A stretch of DNA of 64,000 nt, taken from the NCBI GenBank assembly GCA_964649515.1, contig CAZYPV010000008.1, positions 1 to 64,000 on the forward strand, written 5' to 3'. The translations under genes and the position numbers were made by a program. The DNA comes from CALKGK01 sp964649515 (GTDB lineage: Bacteria; Bacteroidota; Bacteroidia; Flavobacteriales_D; Sanyastnellaceae). The notes beneath the pieces were generated by a model. It ran no database searches. It saw only the letters and a list, made by a program, of their open reading frames with translations, and was not told the origin of the DNA. Shown in pieces: positions 25,932 to 33,963 of this stretch (within the stretch, counting starts at the first letter, position 1; every line of letters starts with the position of its first letter).

Positions 25932-27140
25932 ATGCTCCGCACTTTACCTTTTTATCTTCTTCTAGTCCTTGCCTTCTGCAACAACTCCTCCACCGAACCT
26001 ACTCAAAATTTAACGAGCACAACTATTCAAAATCAGCTGCGGGTAGGAGCAGAACAAACGCATCAATATTTACCTCTACTCGAAGGAAAACGCGTCGGGG
26101 TAGTTGCAAATCAAACTTCACTCATCCAAAAAACGCACCTCATTGACTCCCTCATTGCTCAAAATGTGAATGTGATAAGCGTTTTCGCACCAGAACATGG
26201 CTTTCGAGGTGCTGCGGCGAATGGTGAAAAGGTGAATGATGGCAAAGATCCTAAAACAGGACTCCCCATCATTTCGCTCTACGGAAATCATAAGAAACCC
26301 AGTCCTGAAGATTGCAAGAACATCGATGTTTTTGTTTTTGATATTCAAGATGTGGGTGCTCGCTTTTACACCTACATCAGCACCATGCACTATGTAATGG
26401 AGGCCGCTGCTGAAAACAACGTTGAAGTGATAATTCTAGACCGACCCAATCCAAACGGTTATTATGTCGATGGTCCGGTATTGGATTTGGAATTCCAATC
26501 ATTCGTGGGGATGCACCCCATACCTGTGGTTCATGGCCTAACCGTTGGAGAGCTGGCAAACATGATCAATGAAGAGGCTTGGTTAAAGAACCAAATGAAG
26601 TGCAAACTCACCGTGATTCCATGCACCAATTATGATCATTCCATAAAATACACTTTACCGATAGCTCCAAGTCCAAACTTGCCCAACGAACTATCCATTC
26701 AATTGTACCCCAGTTTATGCTTCTTTGAAGGAACCAAAGTGAGTGTTGGAAGAGGTACCAACTTCCCTTTTCAATGCTTTGGTACTCCAACAAACTTATT
26801 GGCGAGTTTCTCCTTCACTCCAAAACACATACCGGGCGTGGCGGTGAATCCACCTTATGAAAATGAAAACTGTTTTGGAACCAATCTTTCATCTTTGGAC
26901 ATCGGTTATTTTTATTCTCGAAAGGAGCTAAATATGTCATGGCTTATCGGTATGTATCAGCAAGAAACGGATGACTTCTTCAAAGAAAACTTCTTCGATA
27001 AACTGGCCGGAACATCGGCCTTAAGGGAGGCCATTATTGAGGGTAAAAGCGAAGAGGAAATCCGACAATCTTGGCAGAAAAAACTGAATGCCTATAAAGT
27101 CCTTCGCAAAAAATACTTGCTCTACCCCGATTTTGAGTAA
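25932..27140 (+). CDS. NamZ-type exo-beta-N-acetylmuramidase (DUF1343) lipoprotein
   Basis: 402 residues if the ATG one base after the gap is the start. A signal peptide with lipobox-like VLAFC suggests a lipoprotein. The DUF1343/GH171 features are GKRVGVVANQTS, SVFAPEHGFRG, VFDIQDVGARFYTYIS, LDRPNPNG and KVSVGRGTNFPFQ. Members such as NamZ of Bacillus subtilis and Tannerella remove terminal MurNAc from peptidoglycan fragments, so this gene probably serves cell wall recycling or scavenging. A small lipoprotein gene follows after 23 nt. The true start could lie in the gap, though the signal peptide looks complete. Confidence 0.9.
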   Translation: MLRTLPFYLLLVLAFCNNSSTEPTQNLTSTTIQNQLRVGAEQTHQYLPLLEGKRVGVVANQTSLIQKTHLIDSLIAQNVNVISVFAPEHGFRGAAANGEKVNDGKDPKTGLPIISLYGNHKKPSPEDCKNIDVFVFDIQDVGARFYTYISTMHYVMEAAAENNVEVIILDRPNPNGYYVDGPVLDLEFQSFVGMHPIPVVHGLTVGELANMINEEAWLKNQMKCKLTVIPCTNYDHSIKYTLPIAPSPNLPNELSIQLYPSLCFFEGTKVSVGRGTNFPFQCFGTPTNLLASFSFTPKHIPGVAVNPPYENENCFGTNLSSLDIGYFYSRKELNMSWLIGMYQQETDDFFKENFFDKLAGTSALREAIIEGKSEEEIRQSWQKKLNAYKVLRKKYLLYPDFE

Positions 27141-27163
27141 ATTCACACACTCATACCATTATT

Positions 27164-27682
27164 ATGAAGAAGTACATCGTTCCATCACTCATCGCTTTTT
27201 TATTGATCGCTTTCACGGCATGTAAAAAGTCAGAAGAATTTGTTAATCCCAATTTTGTGTGCGAATGCGGAGCTTTAACTTGGGAGGGAGAGTCTTTTGA
27301 ATTGTTGGCGGCCGAGTATATTTTGGCTTCAGATTCACTTCCGCTTTCTAGAAAATACTACCTCACAAGCGATGTAAGAGCAGAAAATGAGACAGAGACG
27401 CATAGCATCAACGTGAGCTTTGAATTAGACAGTGTGGATCAACCGATTTTCTTTGTTCCGGAAGATACTGTGGCCGTTTTGGTTGAGGAAATCAACTTGA
27501 ACAACGAGCTATTTCCATACCGTCAGTACATTTCAACAGTAGGTGTGATCAATGTAAATGGAGCCATTTTCGGTGGTCGGGAAAGCGTGAGCATGGATTT
27601 GATTTTGAAAGAGGTAGTGAACGGAACTCCGGTTGGTTTCGATATTTCTTTCAAAGGGAACTTCTCCGTTGATGTTGAATAA
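27164..27682 (+). CDS. Small lipoprotein of unknown function
   Basis: 172 residues. A signal peptide ends in a lipobox (LIAFTAC, Cys20). The mature part contains CECGALTW with two Cys close together, then alternating beta-rich sequence (SINVSFELDSVDQP, ESVSMDLILKEV) suggesting a beta-sandwich. I do not recognise a family. It follows the NamZ-like gene by 23 nt and is probably in the same transcript. It converges on the SGNH gene with only one base between stop codons. Confidence 0.7.
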   Translation: MKKYIVPSLIAFLLIAFTACKKSEEFVNPNFVCECGALTWEGESFELLAAEYILASDSLPLSRKYYLTSDVRAENETETHSINVSFELDSVDQPIFFVPEDTVAVLVEEINLNNELFPYRQYISTVGVINVNGAIFGGRESVSMDLILKEVVNGTPVGFDISFKGNFSVDVE

Positions 27683-27683
27683 T

Positions 27684-28952
27684 TCAACGTACAACAAGCA
27701 TTTTTTTATTGACTTGAAAGCTGCCGGAGCTTAGACTGAACACCATCACCCCTTGGATTTGTTCTGGTAATGAAACGTGTATATCTCCGGAGAGAATACG
27801 TTTTTGGAACAACACTTTCCCCATTGAATCGTGAACGGTCAACATTGCATCCTTGTTGAGCCCATCAATGATCAGTTGACCCGATTGGACGAGCATTTCG
27901 ATCTTGTCCTGAGATTCTTCCACACCAACGCTTGAATAATCAAAGATAAATTCATTGCTCTGGTCACCACACTCACTCAAAAGAACGTATTCAATGGTAT
28001 AGGTCCCATCGAGCAAATTACTGAGATCAATGCTCACTTCTTCTCCATTTTCGAGAAGGTAAACCGACCCATCGAGCCAGAGCAATTGGATGGATGAGAC
28101 ATTCGAACTCGCAGCAAAACTCAAGCTAATAGCCCCTCCGTCCGTTTCATAGTTCACTGTTGCATTTACAAGACTTTCTCCCAAAAAGTAATCTTCTTCA
28201 TTCCCAATGATCACTTCATTCACTGCATTTCTGATGTTCGTTGCATGAAGCGGGTCCATTCCGCTCGGTTCGGTGTTTACTTCCAAAGGTTCGTTGAACA
28301 TCGATACAAAAAAAGTGCATGCCGCGAGATAGGTTCCGTTGACATTTGGATGACTCCCATCCCCAACATATAAGTCAATCTCCGGATGATTTTCCCTCAC
28401 GAAGCGCCATACTTCTCCTACCGGAGAACAAGCAGCACCATTGGTTTCAGCCATGAACAAATAACGTTCAGAAAGAAGCTCTTGCATGCCTTCATACGTG
28501 CACAGAGGAGGAAAAAACTCACAATTATCTTGATCTCCATTTTCCCTTCCCCAAGTCATATAAAACATGGGTTTAGCACATGGAGCTTTTGATCGAATCG
28601 AGTCACATAAAATCTGGGCAAATGGATAGGTTTGTTGTTCAACTTGTGCATCGGGAAAAGAGGGCATTTGACTTTGTTGTTGAAGCACAACATAATCCCA
28701 GTTCTCTTCTTCCATCAAAGACAGCGAAATGTTGTTGGTTGAATGACCTTCCAAAGTGTAACCTCCAGGAGTGTTCGAATCGAAGGTGAACGAATGCCCT
28801 TCTGCTTCAGAGATCTCTTGAATCAGGCCTGGAAGATTATTGGCAGAAACATAAGAGTTTCCTAGAAACAAGGCACTGATGCTTTGTTGAGCTTGCAAAG
28901 CTGTTGAAAAAAGGATGAGAATCGCAATTCCTATTGGGCACTTTCTATTCAT
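27684..28952 (-). CDS. T9SS-secreted SGNH/GDSL-like hydrolase
   Basis: 422 residues with a signal peptide ending near ALQAQQ. ALFLGNSYVSANNLP places the likely nucleophile at Ser33 in a DUF4886-like block I. YVVLQQQSQ and the D-x-x-H block GDGSHPNVNGTYLAA fit the SGNH fold. These enzymes are esterases or acetylhydrolases; the substrate is unknown. The last 80 or so residues (LIIDGLNKDAMLTVHDS, then a basic end) are a T9SS type A sorting domain, so the enzyme should reach the cell surface. Confidence 0.8.
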   Translation of the reverse strand: MNRKCPIGIAILILFSTALQAQQSISALFLGNSYVSANNLPGLIQEISEAEGHSFTFDSNTPGGYTLEGHSTNNISLSLMEEENWDYVVLQQQSQMPSFPDAQVEQQTYPFAQILCDSIRSKAPCAKPMFYMTWGRENGDQDNCEFFPPLCTYEGMQELLSERYLFMAETNGAACSPVGEVWRFVRENHPEIDLYVGDGSHPNVNGTYLAACTFFVSMFNEPLEVNTEPSGMDPLHATNIRNAVNEVIIGNEEDYFLGESLVNATVNYETDGGAISLSFAASSNVSSIQLLWLDGSVYLLENGEEVSIDLSNLLDGTYTIEYVLLSECGDQSNEFIFDYSSVGVEESQDKIEMLVQSGQLIIDGLNKDAMLTVHDSMGKVLFQKRILSGDIHVSLPEQIQGVMVFSLSSGSFQVNKKMLVVR

Positions 28953-29022
28953 TTCGCTGCTTTTATTGGTCGAAAATATTAAATCTCCATTATAAGGTTT
29001 GGTTTGAAGTGTACAGAAAATG

Positions 29023-30495
29023 CTATTGACCTTGTTGTTGGTCTAGAACGAATCCATTTTCGATCAAGGAGATGACAAACTTCAGTTGTGTATCGTCTCC
29101 CAAAACATAGTCCTCAAATCCTTCTTCAACGAGGATGTCGGGCAACACTCCGCCTTGCCATGATTCATCTTTAACTGCTAGGTCAAATAAAATCCTGGGA
29201 ATGTTCACTTCAAATCCTGTATTCGGTAGGCGTAAGGTGTAGAAATATCCGCTCGTATTTCCCTGATAACCTCCTCCTGTTTCTTCACCCACCAACAAGC
29301 ATTTTGTGCCATAATCTTTGGCCATTGACGAAAACTCCGCAGCTCCAGAAAACACTTCTCCGTCAATCAATATGTAGGTCAAGCCATCAAATGGTTTTTG
29401 TTTCTGAACCCACGTTTGCTGGAATCGACTTCTTCGCTCCCAATTTCCCTCGTTCGCCTTTCTGAATTCGACGGTTCGGTAGAGTAGGTCTTCTAGTCGA
29501 CGTGCAAATCCCTTTTTGAAGTGCTTGTATTGGCTTGCGAAAACCCTCTTCATTTGCACTCGATCATATTTTTCTTTGAGGTCATGACTAAGATGACTGA
29601 GAAGGCGGTTCTCAAAACCTTCCCTTCCTCCACCATTCCCGCGCACATCAATAATCAGTTCTCTGCAGTTCGATGCTTCGAAAAAGGCGAAGGCTTCGTT
29701 CAACGACTTTGAATACCTCCTGGCACTCCACCCCCAAAAACGAGCTACTTTCAAATACGCCACGTCTCCAATCAATCGATAAGAAAGCAAATCTTCATGT
29801 TGTCCTTCCCTAGCCTCAAGCATCCTTTGACGATCGAAAAAGTTTACAGCCCCTGCGAAGACAGCTTTTCGCCGACCATACTGATCCAAATACACAATGT
29901 GATGCCGTTCCTTGAATCCAAAATGCAAACCATAATACCACCAAAACTGCCCTTCCAACATGTCATTTTTGGGTTCCGGACTGCACCCATCGGTAGTCAT
30001 ATATTCCCTCAGGGTAGCGAGCAAATCTGGACTGGGCATTCCATCAATGGCCAACACTTCCATCCCCTTTTCAAATTGTGGTCCACCAAAATTTTGATCA
30101 ATCAAGAGTTTTCCCTTGAGAATTTTAAAGGTGAAAGGCACAAATCCCACTTCTTTGAGCAGAGATTCATCTTGATCGTCGTTGGGCATGATATAGGTGT
30201 GTCCATCTTTGATTAAATTGATCAAAGCAGCCATTTCGTAAAAGGCATCATGGAGAGGAAGTGCTTGATCGAGCTGATCAAAACTTTCGATGTAGGAAAC
30301 AAATTCTAGCGAATCGCTATAATTGAATAAACCTGCGTGGGTTTCGTTGAGAACGTCCCACAAAAGGCCCAGGTCTTCTTTGAACGCATCACTTGAGATT
30401 TCCTCATCCACCCAAAGCAATTGATCTTGGGCGAAGAGCGTAATGGAAACAAAAGAAAATGTGGCGAGTAGCGTGTATTTAATTAGGTTATTCAC
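29023..30495 (-). CDS. S41 family peptidase (tail-specific protease-like)
   Basis: 490 residues with a signal peptide (LLATFSFVSITLFAQ). CRELIIDVRGNGGG and ILIDGEVFSGAAEFSSMAKD are characteristic of the S41 C-terminal processing peptidase domain, with the catalytic Ser in FSGAAEF. GEETGGGYQGNTSGYFYTLRLP follows, as in the family. No PDZ domain is obvious. It should act in the periplasm or at the surface. It lies 41 nt after a small membrane protein gene and an ECF sigma gene on the same strand, and may belong to the same transcript. Confidence 0.85.
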   Translation of the reverse strand: MNNLIKYTLLATFSFVSITLFAQDQLLWVDEEISSDAFKEDLGLLWDVLNETHAGLFNYSDSLEFVSYIESFDQLDQALPLHDAFYEMAALINLIKDGHTYIMPNDDQDESLLKEVGFVPFTFKILKGKLLIDQNFGGPQFEKGMEVLAIDGMPSPDLLATLREYMTTDGCSPEPKNDMLEGQFWWYYGLHFGFKERHHIVYLDQYGRRKAVFAGAVNFFDRQRMLEAREGQHEDLLSYRLIGDVAYLKVARFWGWSARRYSKSLNEAFAFFEASNCRELIIDVRGNGGGREGFENRLLSHLSHDLKEKYDRVQMKRVFASQYKHFKKGFARRLEDLLYRTVEFRKANEGNWERRSRFQQTWVQKQKPFDGLTYILIDGEVFSGAAEFSSMAKDYGTKCLLVGEETGGGYQGNTSGYFYTLRLPNTGFEVNIPRILFDLAVKDESWQGGVLPDILVEEGFEDYVLGDDTQLKFVISLIENGFVLDQQQGQ

Positions 30496-30536
30496 TCCAA
30501 GCTACTTACGCAGAATCTGAAGAATGGTTTCCAAAC

Positions 30537-30782
30537 CTAACGGAGGATTTCCTGTTGTGGAGGGGCACCTTCTTGTTTTTCTTTCTCTACCTGACTCCAA
30601 ACCAAATAGACGATCAAGAGCAGGGCTAGAAGGCCGATGAAAAATTTGGGATCGCGGTAAAGAGGTTGATGAAGGCGCTTTTTGGCTTTCTCCACCGGAC
30701 CAACGAGTTTACCAAAATCTTTGTACTTGTTGATTTCTTCTCGGTCCAGCCCTTTCTTTTTGGTGTACTTATACTTAGCCAT
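30537..30782 (-). CDS. Small single-span membrane protein coupled to an ECF sigma factor
   Basis: 81 residues. A very basic N-terminal part of about 45 residues (KYKYTKKKGLDREE) is followed by one membrane helix (about 47-64, FFIGLLALLLIVYLVW) and a short polar tail. Topology should be N-inside by the positive-inside rule. Its ATG overlaps the sigma gene's stop codon (ATGGCTAA, 8 nt), and a strong AAGGAGG Shine-Dalgarno precedes it, unusual in Bacteroidota. Position suggests a partner of the sigma factor, but it shows no zinc-binding or FecR-type anti-sigma motif. Function is unknown. Confidence 0.7.
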   Translation of the reverse strand: MAKYKYTKKKGLDREEINKYKDFGKLVGPVEKAKKRLHQPLYRDPKFFIGLLALLLIVYLVWSQVEKEKQEGAPPQQEILR

Positions 30783-31323
30783 TTGAGCCTCCTTCCATCA
30801 TTTTCCTCAAAGTCTTCAAAACTCGGTAGGTCCGCATTTTTACCGCGTCTTCTTTCATACCGAAAAGTCCTCCCATTTCTTTAAAAGACAAGGTGTCAAA
30901 AAAACGTGCTTCAACCAATTTTTGATCACTTTCACTGAGTTCCGACAAGGTAACAAGAAGATGCTCAATTTGCTCTTCTCTTTCAATGTTAAAGTCAAAC
31001 TCTTCAACAAGTTTGGTTAAATGAACCTCATTGAGCTCTTGGGTGCTGACTTTGCCTTTCTTTCTATAGTACATGTTAACTTCATTCGCCGCGATGCGAT
31101 AGAGCCAACTGCTGAAAGGATGTCCTTGATCTTTGTACTTGGGCAAAGCGAGCATGGCCTTTTCAAATGTTTGCGAACAAAGGTCTCCTGCGATGGACGA
31201 AGAACCAACCTTTCGATGAACAAAGCGAAAGATTTTTTCGAAATGCAATTCATACAAAGGAGCAAAAAAACGTGGATGCTTTTTGGCACGTGAAATGATA
31301 TCTAGTTCTTGCTCTCTGGTCAC
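30775..31323 (-). CDS. ECF RNA polymerase sigma factor
   Basis: 182 residues. Region 2 shows GDLCSQTFEKAMLALPKYKDQGHPFSSWLYRIAANEV in separate conserved parts (the sigma-2.2 and 2.4 helices), and region 4 has SDQKLVEARFFDTLSFKEMGG and KEDAVKMRTYRVLKTLRKM. It should direct RNA polymerase to a dedicated promoter set, usually for stress or envelope functions. A small membrane protein gene overlaps its stop and an S41 peptidase gene follows. It is divergent from a MORN-repeat gene, with an inverted repeat in between. Confidence 0.9.
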   Translation of the reverse strand: MTREQELDIISRAKKHPRFFAPLYELHFEKIFRFVHRKVGSSSIAGDLCSQTFEKAMLALPKYKDQGHPFSSWLYRIAANEVNMYYRKKGKVSTQELNEVHLTKLVEEFDFNIEREEQIEHLLVTLSELSESDQKLVEARFFDTLSFKEMGGLFGMKEDAVKMRTYRVLKTLRKMMEGGSNG

Positions 31324-31370
31324 AATGATTGTGGTCTAAATGTACAATGCCTCAAACACAAAAAAGGAAC

Positions 31371-31385
31371 AACTTGAAACAAGTT
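31371..31385. promoter_or_regulatory. Inverted repeat in the sigma/MORN divergent intergenic region
   Basis: AACTTGAAACAAGTT is a perfect 6-bp inverted repeat with a 3-base centre, 48 nt from the sigma start and 41 nt from the MORN start. It is a candidate operator. No exact TAnnTTTG box is visible for either gene. Confidence 0.35.
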
Positions 31386-31426
31386 ATTTGTAAGTTCGTA
31401 AGTTTTCACACACCCAACTTTAATTT

Positions 31427-31801
31427 ATGAAAGTCTTTTTCCTTTCACTCCTACTTCCTTTTCTTCTTCATTTCCAGTCAGACGAGGTTCAAAGACACGT
31501 GGTTCGCACTCATCCTAATGGCATGGAATACGTCGTGATGTACACCCAAGGTCTCGAGAACGAACGCATCAAAGAAGAACTATATTATGACAATGGTCAG
31601 CTTGATTACGTTGGGAACTACAAAAACGGCAAAGAGCACGGCGAGTGGATCTATTATTGGCGAAATGGAAACATCAAATCTTTTGAACTCTATGTGAGGG
31701 GAAAAGAAGATGGGGTTCATTACGACTGTGACGAATCGGGCAAGAGGACAAAAGAATACCACTACCTCAACGGAAATTTGATTAAAGAGGTCGATTTATA
31801 A
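31427..31801 (+). CDS. Exported MORN-repeat (YwqK-type) protein
   Basis: 124 residues with a short signal peptide (FFLSLLLPFLLHFQ). Repeats of the MORN variant are visible: EELYYDNGQLDYVGNYKNG, then GEWIYYWRNGNIKSFELY and EYHYLNGNLIKE. Such proteins are often annotated as toxin-antitoxin YwqK antitoxins, but no toxin lies nearby and the signal peptide argues against that role. The function is probably in the envelope and is unknown. The last 6 nt overlap the convergent pdeM. Confidence 0.8.
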   Translation: MKVFFLSLLLPFLLHFQSDEVQRHVVRTHPNGMEYVVMYTQGLENERIKEELYYDNGQLDYVGNYKNGKEHGEWIYYWRNGNIKSFELYVRGKEDGVHYDCDESGKRTKEYHYLNGNLIKEVDL

Positions 31802-32449
31802 AGCGAATATCTCCTCCCCATTGGTCACAAAAACGCGATCGCCTTTCTTCACTTGAATGGTATGGGCTCCAGTGAAGTATCCAAAAGAGGGCAAAATCCC
31901 TTCTTCAGTGTTAAAATAAAAACATGGCAATCTCATGCTCTGTTTCCCCAAACCTTTCAGCCTAACTGCCGGATGAATGTGTCCGCTAAGTATGAAAGCA
32001 CGGTCTTTGAACTCTTTCGGACGATCATGTAAAAAGAGGAAGGGGCCCTTGCGGTAAGCCTCCGAATGAAGCATATCTGCCTGCTGCAAATCGGTGTCAG
32101 ACATCTTATCGTGATTCCCCAACACCAAGCGAAAACGGATATGTGCAACGTTCTTACGAAAATCAACAAACTCGTTCCATTCTTCATTCATCGAGCTATG
32201 AAAGAGGTCGCCCAAAAGCAAAATTTCATCGGGTTGATGGCTCAAGATGAGTTGACTCAAAACCCAAACGATTTGTGAATTGGCCTGTTTTGGAATAGCG
32301 ATGCCGTTCTTTCTGAAGTGCGCCGATTTCCCCAAATGCAGATCGGCTAGAATCAAGGTTTTTTCCTTCTCCCACCAAATTGCCTTCTGTGCCAAAAGTG
32401 TGAGCCGTTCTCCGCGCACATCCAATGTTTCACTTTGGTTCAAAGTCAT
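31796..32449 (-). CDS. pdeM: Ligase-associated DNA damage response endonuclease PdeM
   Basis: 217 residues of the calcineurin-like metallophosphoesterases. Metal-binding motifs are LILADLHLGK, LLLGDLFHS, LVLGNHDK and LSGHIHPAV. The N-terminal strand (ETLDVRGERLTLLAQKAIWW) and overall length match PdeM, which in many bacteria is encoded beside a DNA ligase, an Lhr-type helicase and an exonuclease-like protein. None of these partners is in the window, so here it is an orphan. It probably takes part in DNA repair. Confidence 0.85.
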   Translation of the reverse strand: MTLNQSETLDVRGERLTLLAQKAIWWEKEKTLILADLHLGKSAHFRKNGIAIPKQANSQIVWVLSQLILSHQPDEILLLGDLFHSSMNEEWNEFVDFRKNVAHIRFRLVLGNHDKMSDTDLQQADMLHSEAYRKGPFLFLHDRPKEFKDRAFILSGHIHPAVRLKGLGKQSMRLPCFYFNTEEGILPSFGYFTGAHTIQVKKGDRVFVTNGEEIFAL

Positions 32450-32551
32450 GAATTGATCTCGTTTTTTATGTTGTTAGAAGGTTAAAAATCGGTGTACATC
32501 GAAGAAATCTAGCTAATGATTTCATCACTTAGGCTTTATTTGAAATTACTG

Positions 32552-32579
32552 TTGGAATCAATATTTGTGCTGACTTTTG
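32552..32579 (+). promoter_or_regulatory. Weak promoter candidate for the TonB-C-like protein
   Basis: TTG at 32552-32554, 17 nt, then GACTTTTG (32572-32579), one mismatch from TAnnTTTG. The leader would be about 22-28 nt. Confidence 0.35.
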
Positions 32580-32607
32580 CAGCGAAATCTAAAAAGCAAA
32601 AACTGAA

Positions 32608-32949
32608 ATGCAACAATTCAAAATTACTTTTTTCGTCTTGATGAGCATCCTCTTCTTTGGAATGAGTGCTCAAGCTGGTTCTCCAATGAATGGGGGATTG
32701 AAAAAGGAAATTTCAAGAGCGATCAGCTACCCCAGCGGATTGCAGCAAATCAATGAACAAGAAATGGTTTGGGTTCGCTTTCAAGTGGAATCCTGCGGTG
32801 TAATTACCGTCTTGGACATTGATTCGAGTAACGATGATTTTAAAAGCTATGTGCTGAGAAAACTCAGTGCACTACGCTTTAATCCCGAAGAGTATTCTGG
32901 AGAGGAACAATTTATGAAGTTCACCTTCAAAAAAGAGCAAGCGTCATGA
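32608..32949 (+). CDS. Small exported protein with a TonB C-terminal-like fold
   Basis: 113 residues with a signal peptide (ILFFGMSAQA). The mature part (VWVRFQVESCGVITVLDID followed by VLRKLSALRFNP) resembles the beta-alpha-beta arrangement of TonB C-terminal domains and of small exported Bacteroidota proteins with that fold. It lacks a TonB membrane anchor and Pro-rich spacer, so it is not a TonB. Function is unknown. It is a single gene followed by a strong terminator. Confidence 0.65.
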   Translation: MQQFKITFFVLMSILFFGMSAQAGSPMNGGLKKEISRAISYPSGLQQINEQEMVWVRFQVESCGVITVLDIDSSNDDFKSYVLRKLSALRFNPEEYSGEEQFMKFTFKKEQAS

Positions 32950-32986
32950 CGATGATGCCATTTTAAATTTATCACATCTGTTTTGG

Positions 32987-33017
32987 CGGGGAGTTCTTTT
33001 TGAACTCCCCGTTTTTT
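32987..33017 (+). terminator. Strong rho-independent terminator
   Basis: CGGGGAGTTC/GAACTCCCCG is a perfect 10-bp stem with a 5-T loop, followed by TTTTTTG. It lies 38 nt after the TonB-C-like gene. Confidence 0.92.
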
Positions 33018-33052
33018 GTGTGTAAAAATCTTGGTGCTTGAAGACGATCAGG

Positions 33053-33850
33053 CTACTCATTGAAGAGCATAATTCTCTTGCTTTGGCCTAGTTGGGGTAC
33101 CGAAAGGAAATATATTCCATCATCCAAAACAGAAAGATCTATTTTTTGATCTCCGACTAGAATCGCTTGTTCGAACATTTTTTTTCCTTCGACACTATAA
33201 AGTTCAACGGTTCCTTTATTCAATCCATTCAAATAAAGCTGCTTATTGAAGGCGTAAACATCGAGCGTCGATTCCTTCACCCCTTCTAAACCGATCGTGG
33301 ACTGTTGAACAGACAAACTTGCTCCCGCAAATCCATCTCCGCTATTGGCTCCATTGCCATTCACTGCAACTGAACTAGCATAAAAGGTAACCGCTCCACC
33401 ACTCATCGGTGCTACCCACTCGCTTACAAACGTATTTTCGGTATGGACTTCACTGTGCTCAATGATGTGTCTACCGTTAACGTCTTCCAATTGTACGGCA
33501 GTGCCTGGATTTTGAAAGGTTCCTGCATTTTCAAGATTGTCGTGCAACGCGGTTGATTGAAAACCGTATCCATTGGGTGTTCCCGTTGCCACAGAGATGG
33601 TATATCTTATTTCGTAGGTTTCTCCTCCAATGTATTCGCTCACAGCGGTGTTGGACAAGGGATCGATAAGTTGAATATCCAATGTTGGGCTGTAATTCTG
33701 AGCATTATGACAGCTCACTCCACAGTGGGCAGTGGAACCAGGAGCCCCAGTTCGATCTTGATTTTGTTGCTCGGCAACGCCATTGTCATAAGAACTAAAA
33801 ACGAGGCCTAAGCCCACCATCAAGGCGATAGAAGTAATTGTTTTTTTCAT
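33053..33850 (-). CDS. T9SS protein with choice-of-anchor V (Reelin-like) domain
   Basis: 265 residues with a signal peptide. DRTGAPGSTAHCGVSCHN (32-49) is the start of the choice-of-anchor V domain, which normally carries a CxxCH heme-like motif. Here the spacing is CxxxCH (Cys43, Cys47, His48). The middle is a beta-rich Reeler-like domain and the end a T9SS type A sorting domain (NGLNKGTVELYSVEGKK, then a basic terminus). It should be exported to the surface. Whether it binds heme is uncertain. It is encoded alone, between the terminators of its neighbours. Confidence 0.78.
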   Translation of the reverse strand: MKKTITSIALMVGLGLVFSSYDNGVAEQQNQDRTGAPGSTAHCGVSCHNAQNYSPTLDIQLIDPLSNTAVSEYIGGETYEIRYTISVATGTPNGYGFQSTALHDNLENAGTFQNPGTAVQLEDVNGRHIIEHSEVHTENTFVSEWVAPMSGGAVTFYASSVAVNGNGANSGDGFAGASLSVQQSTIGLEGVKESTLDVYAFNKQLYLNGLNKGTVELYSVEGKKMFEQAILVGDQKIDLSVLDDGIYFLSVPQLGQSKRIMLFNE

Positions 33851-33901
33851 TATTAAGGTTTTAGATGTTCGATGTAATGCTGTTTAGAGCACTATACCAC
33901 T

Positions 33902-33942
33902 CAAAAACAAAAGTCCCTCCCATTTGTTGGAAAGGACTTTTG
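33902..33942 (-). terminator. Terminator of the aconitase gene
   Basis: CAAAAGTCC (33908-33916) pairs exactly with GGACTTTTG (33934-33942), and on the minus strand the stem is followed by TTTTTGAG. It lies 21 nt past the aconitase stop. Confidence 0.8.
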
Positions 33943-33963
33943 AAAATCTTGTATTCTTAAAGC

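Noticed and set aside
31427..31801. Antitoxin of a YwqK-type toxin-antitoxin system
   Set aside because: It has a signal peptide and MORN repeats, and no toxin gene is next to it.
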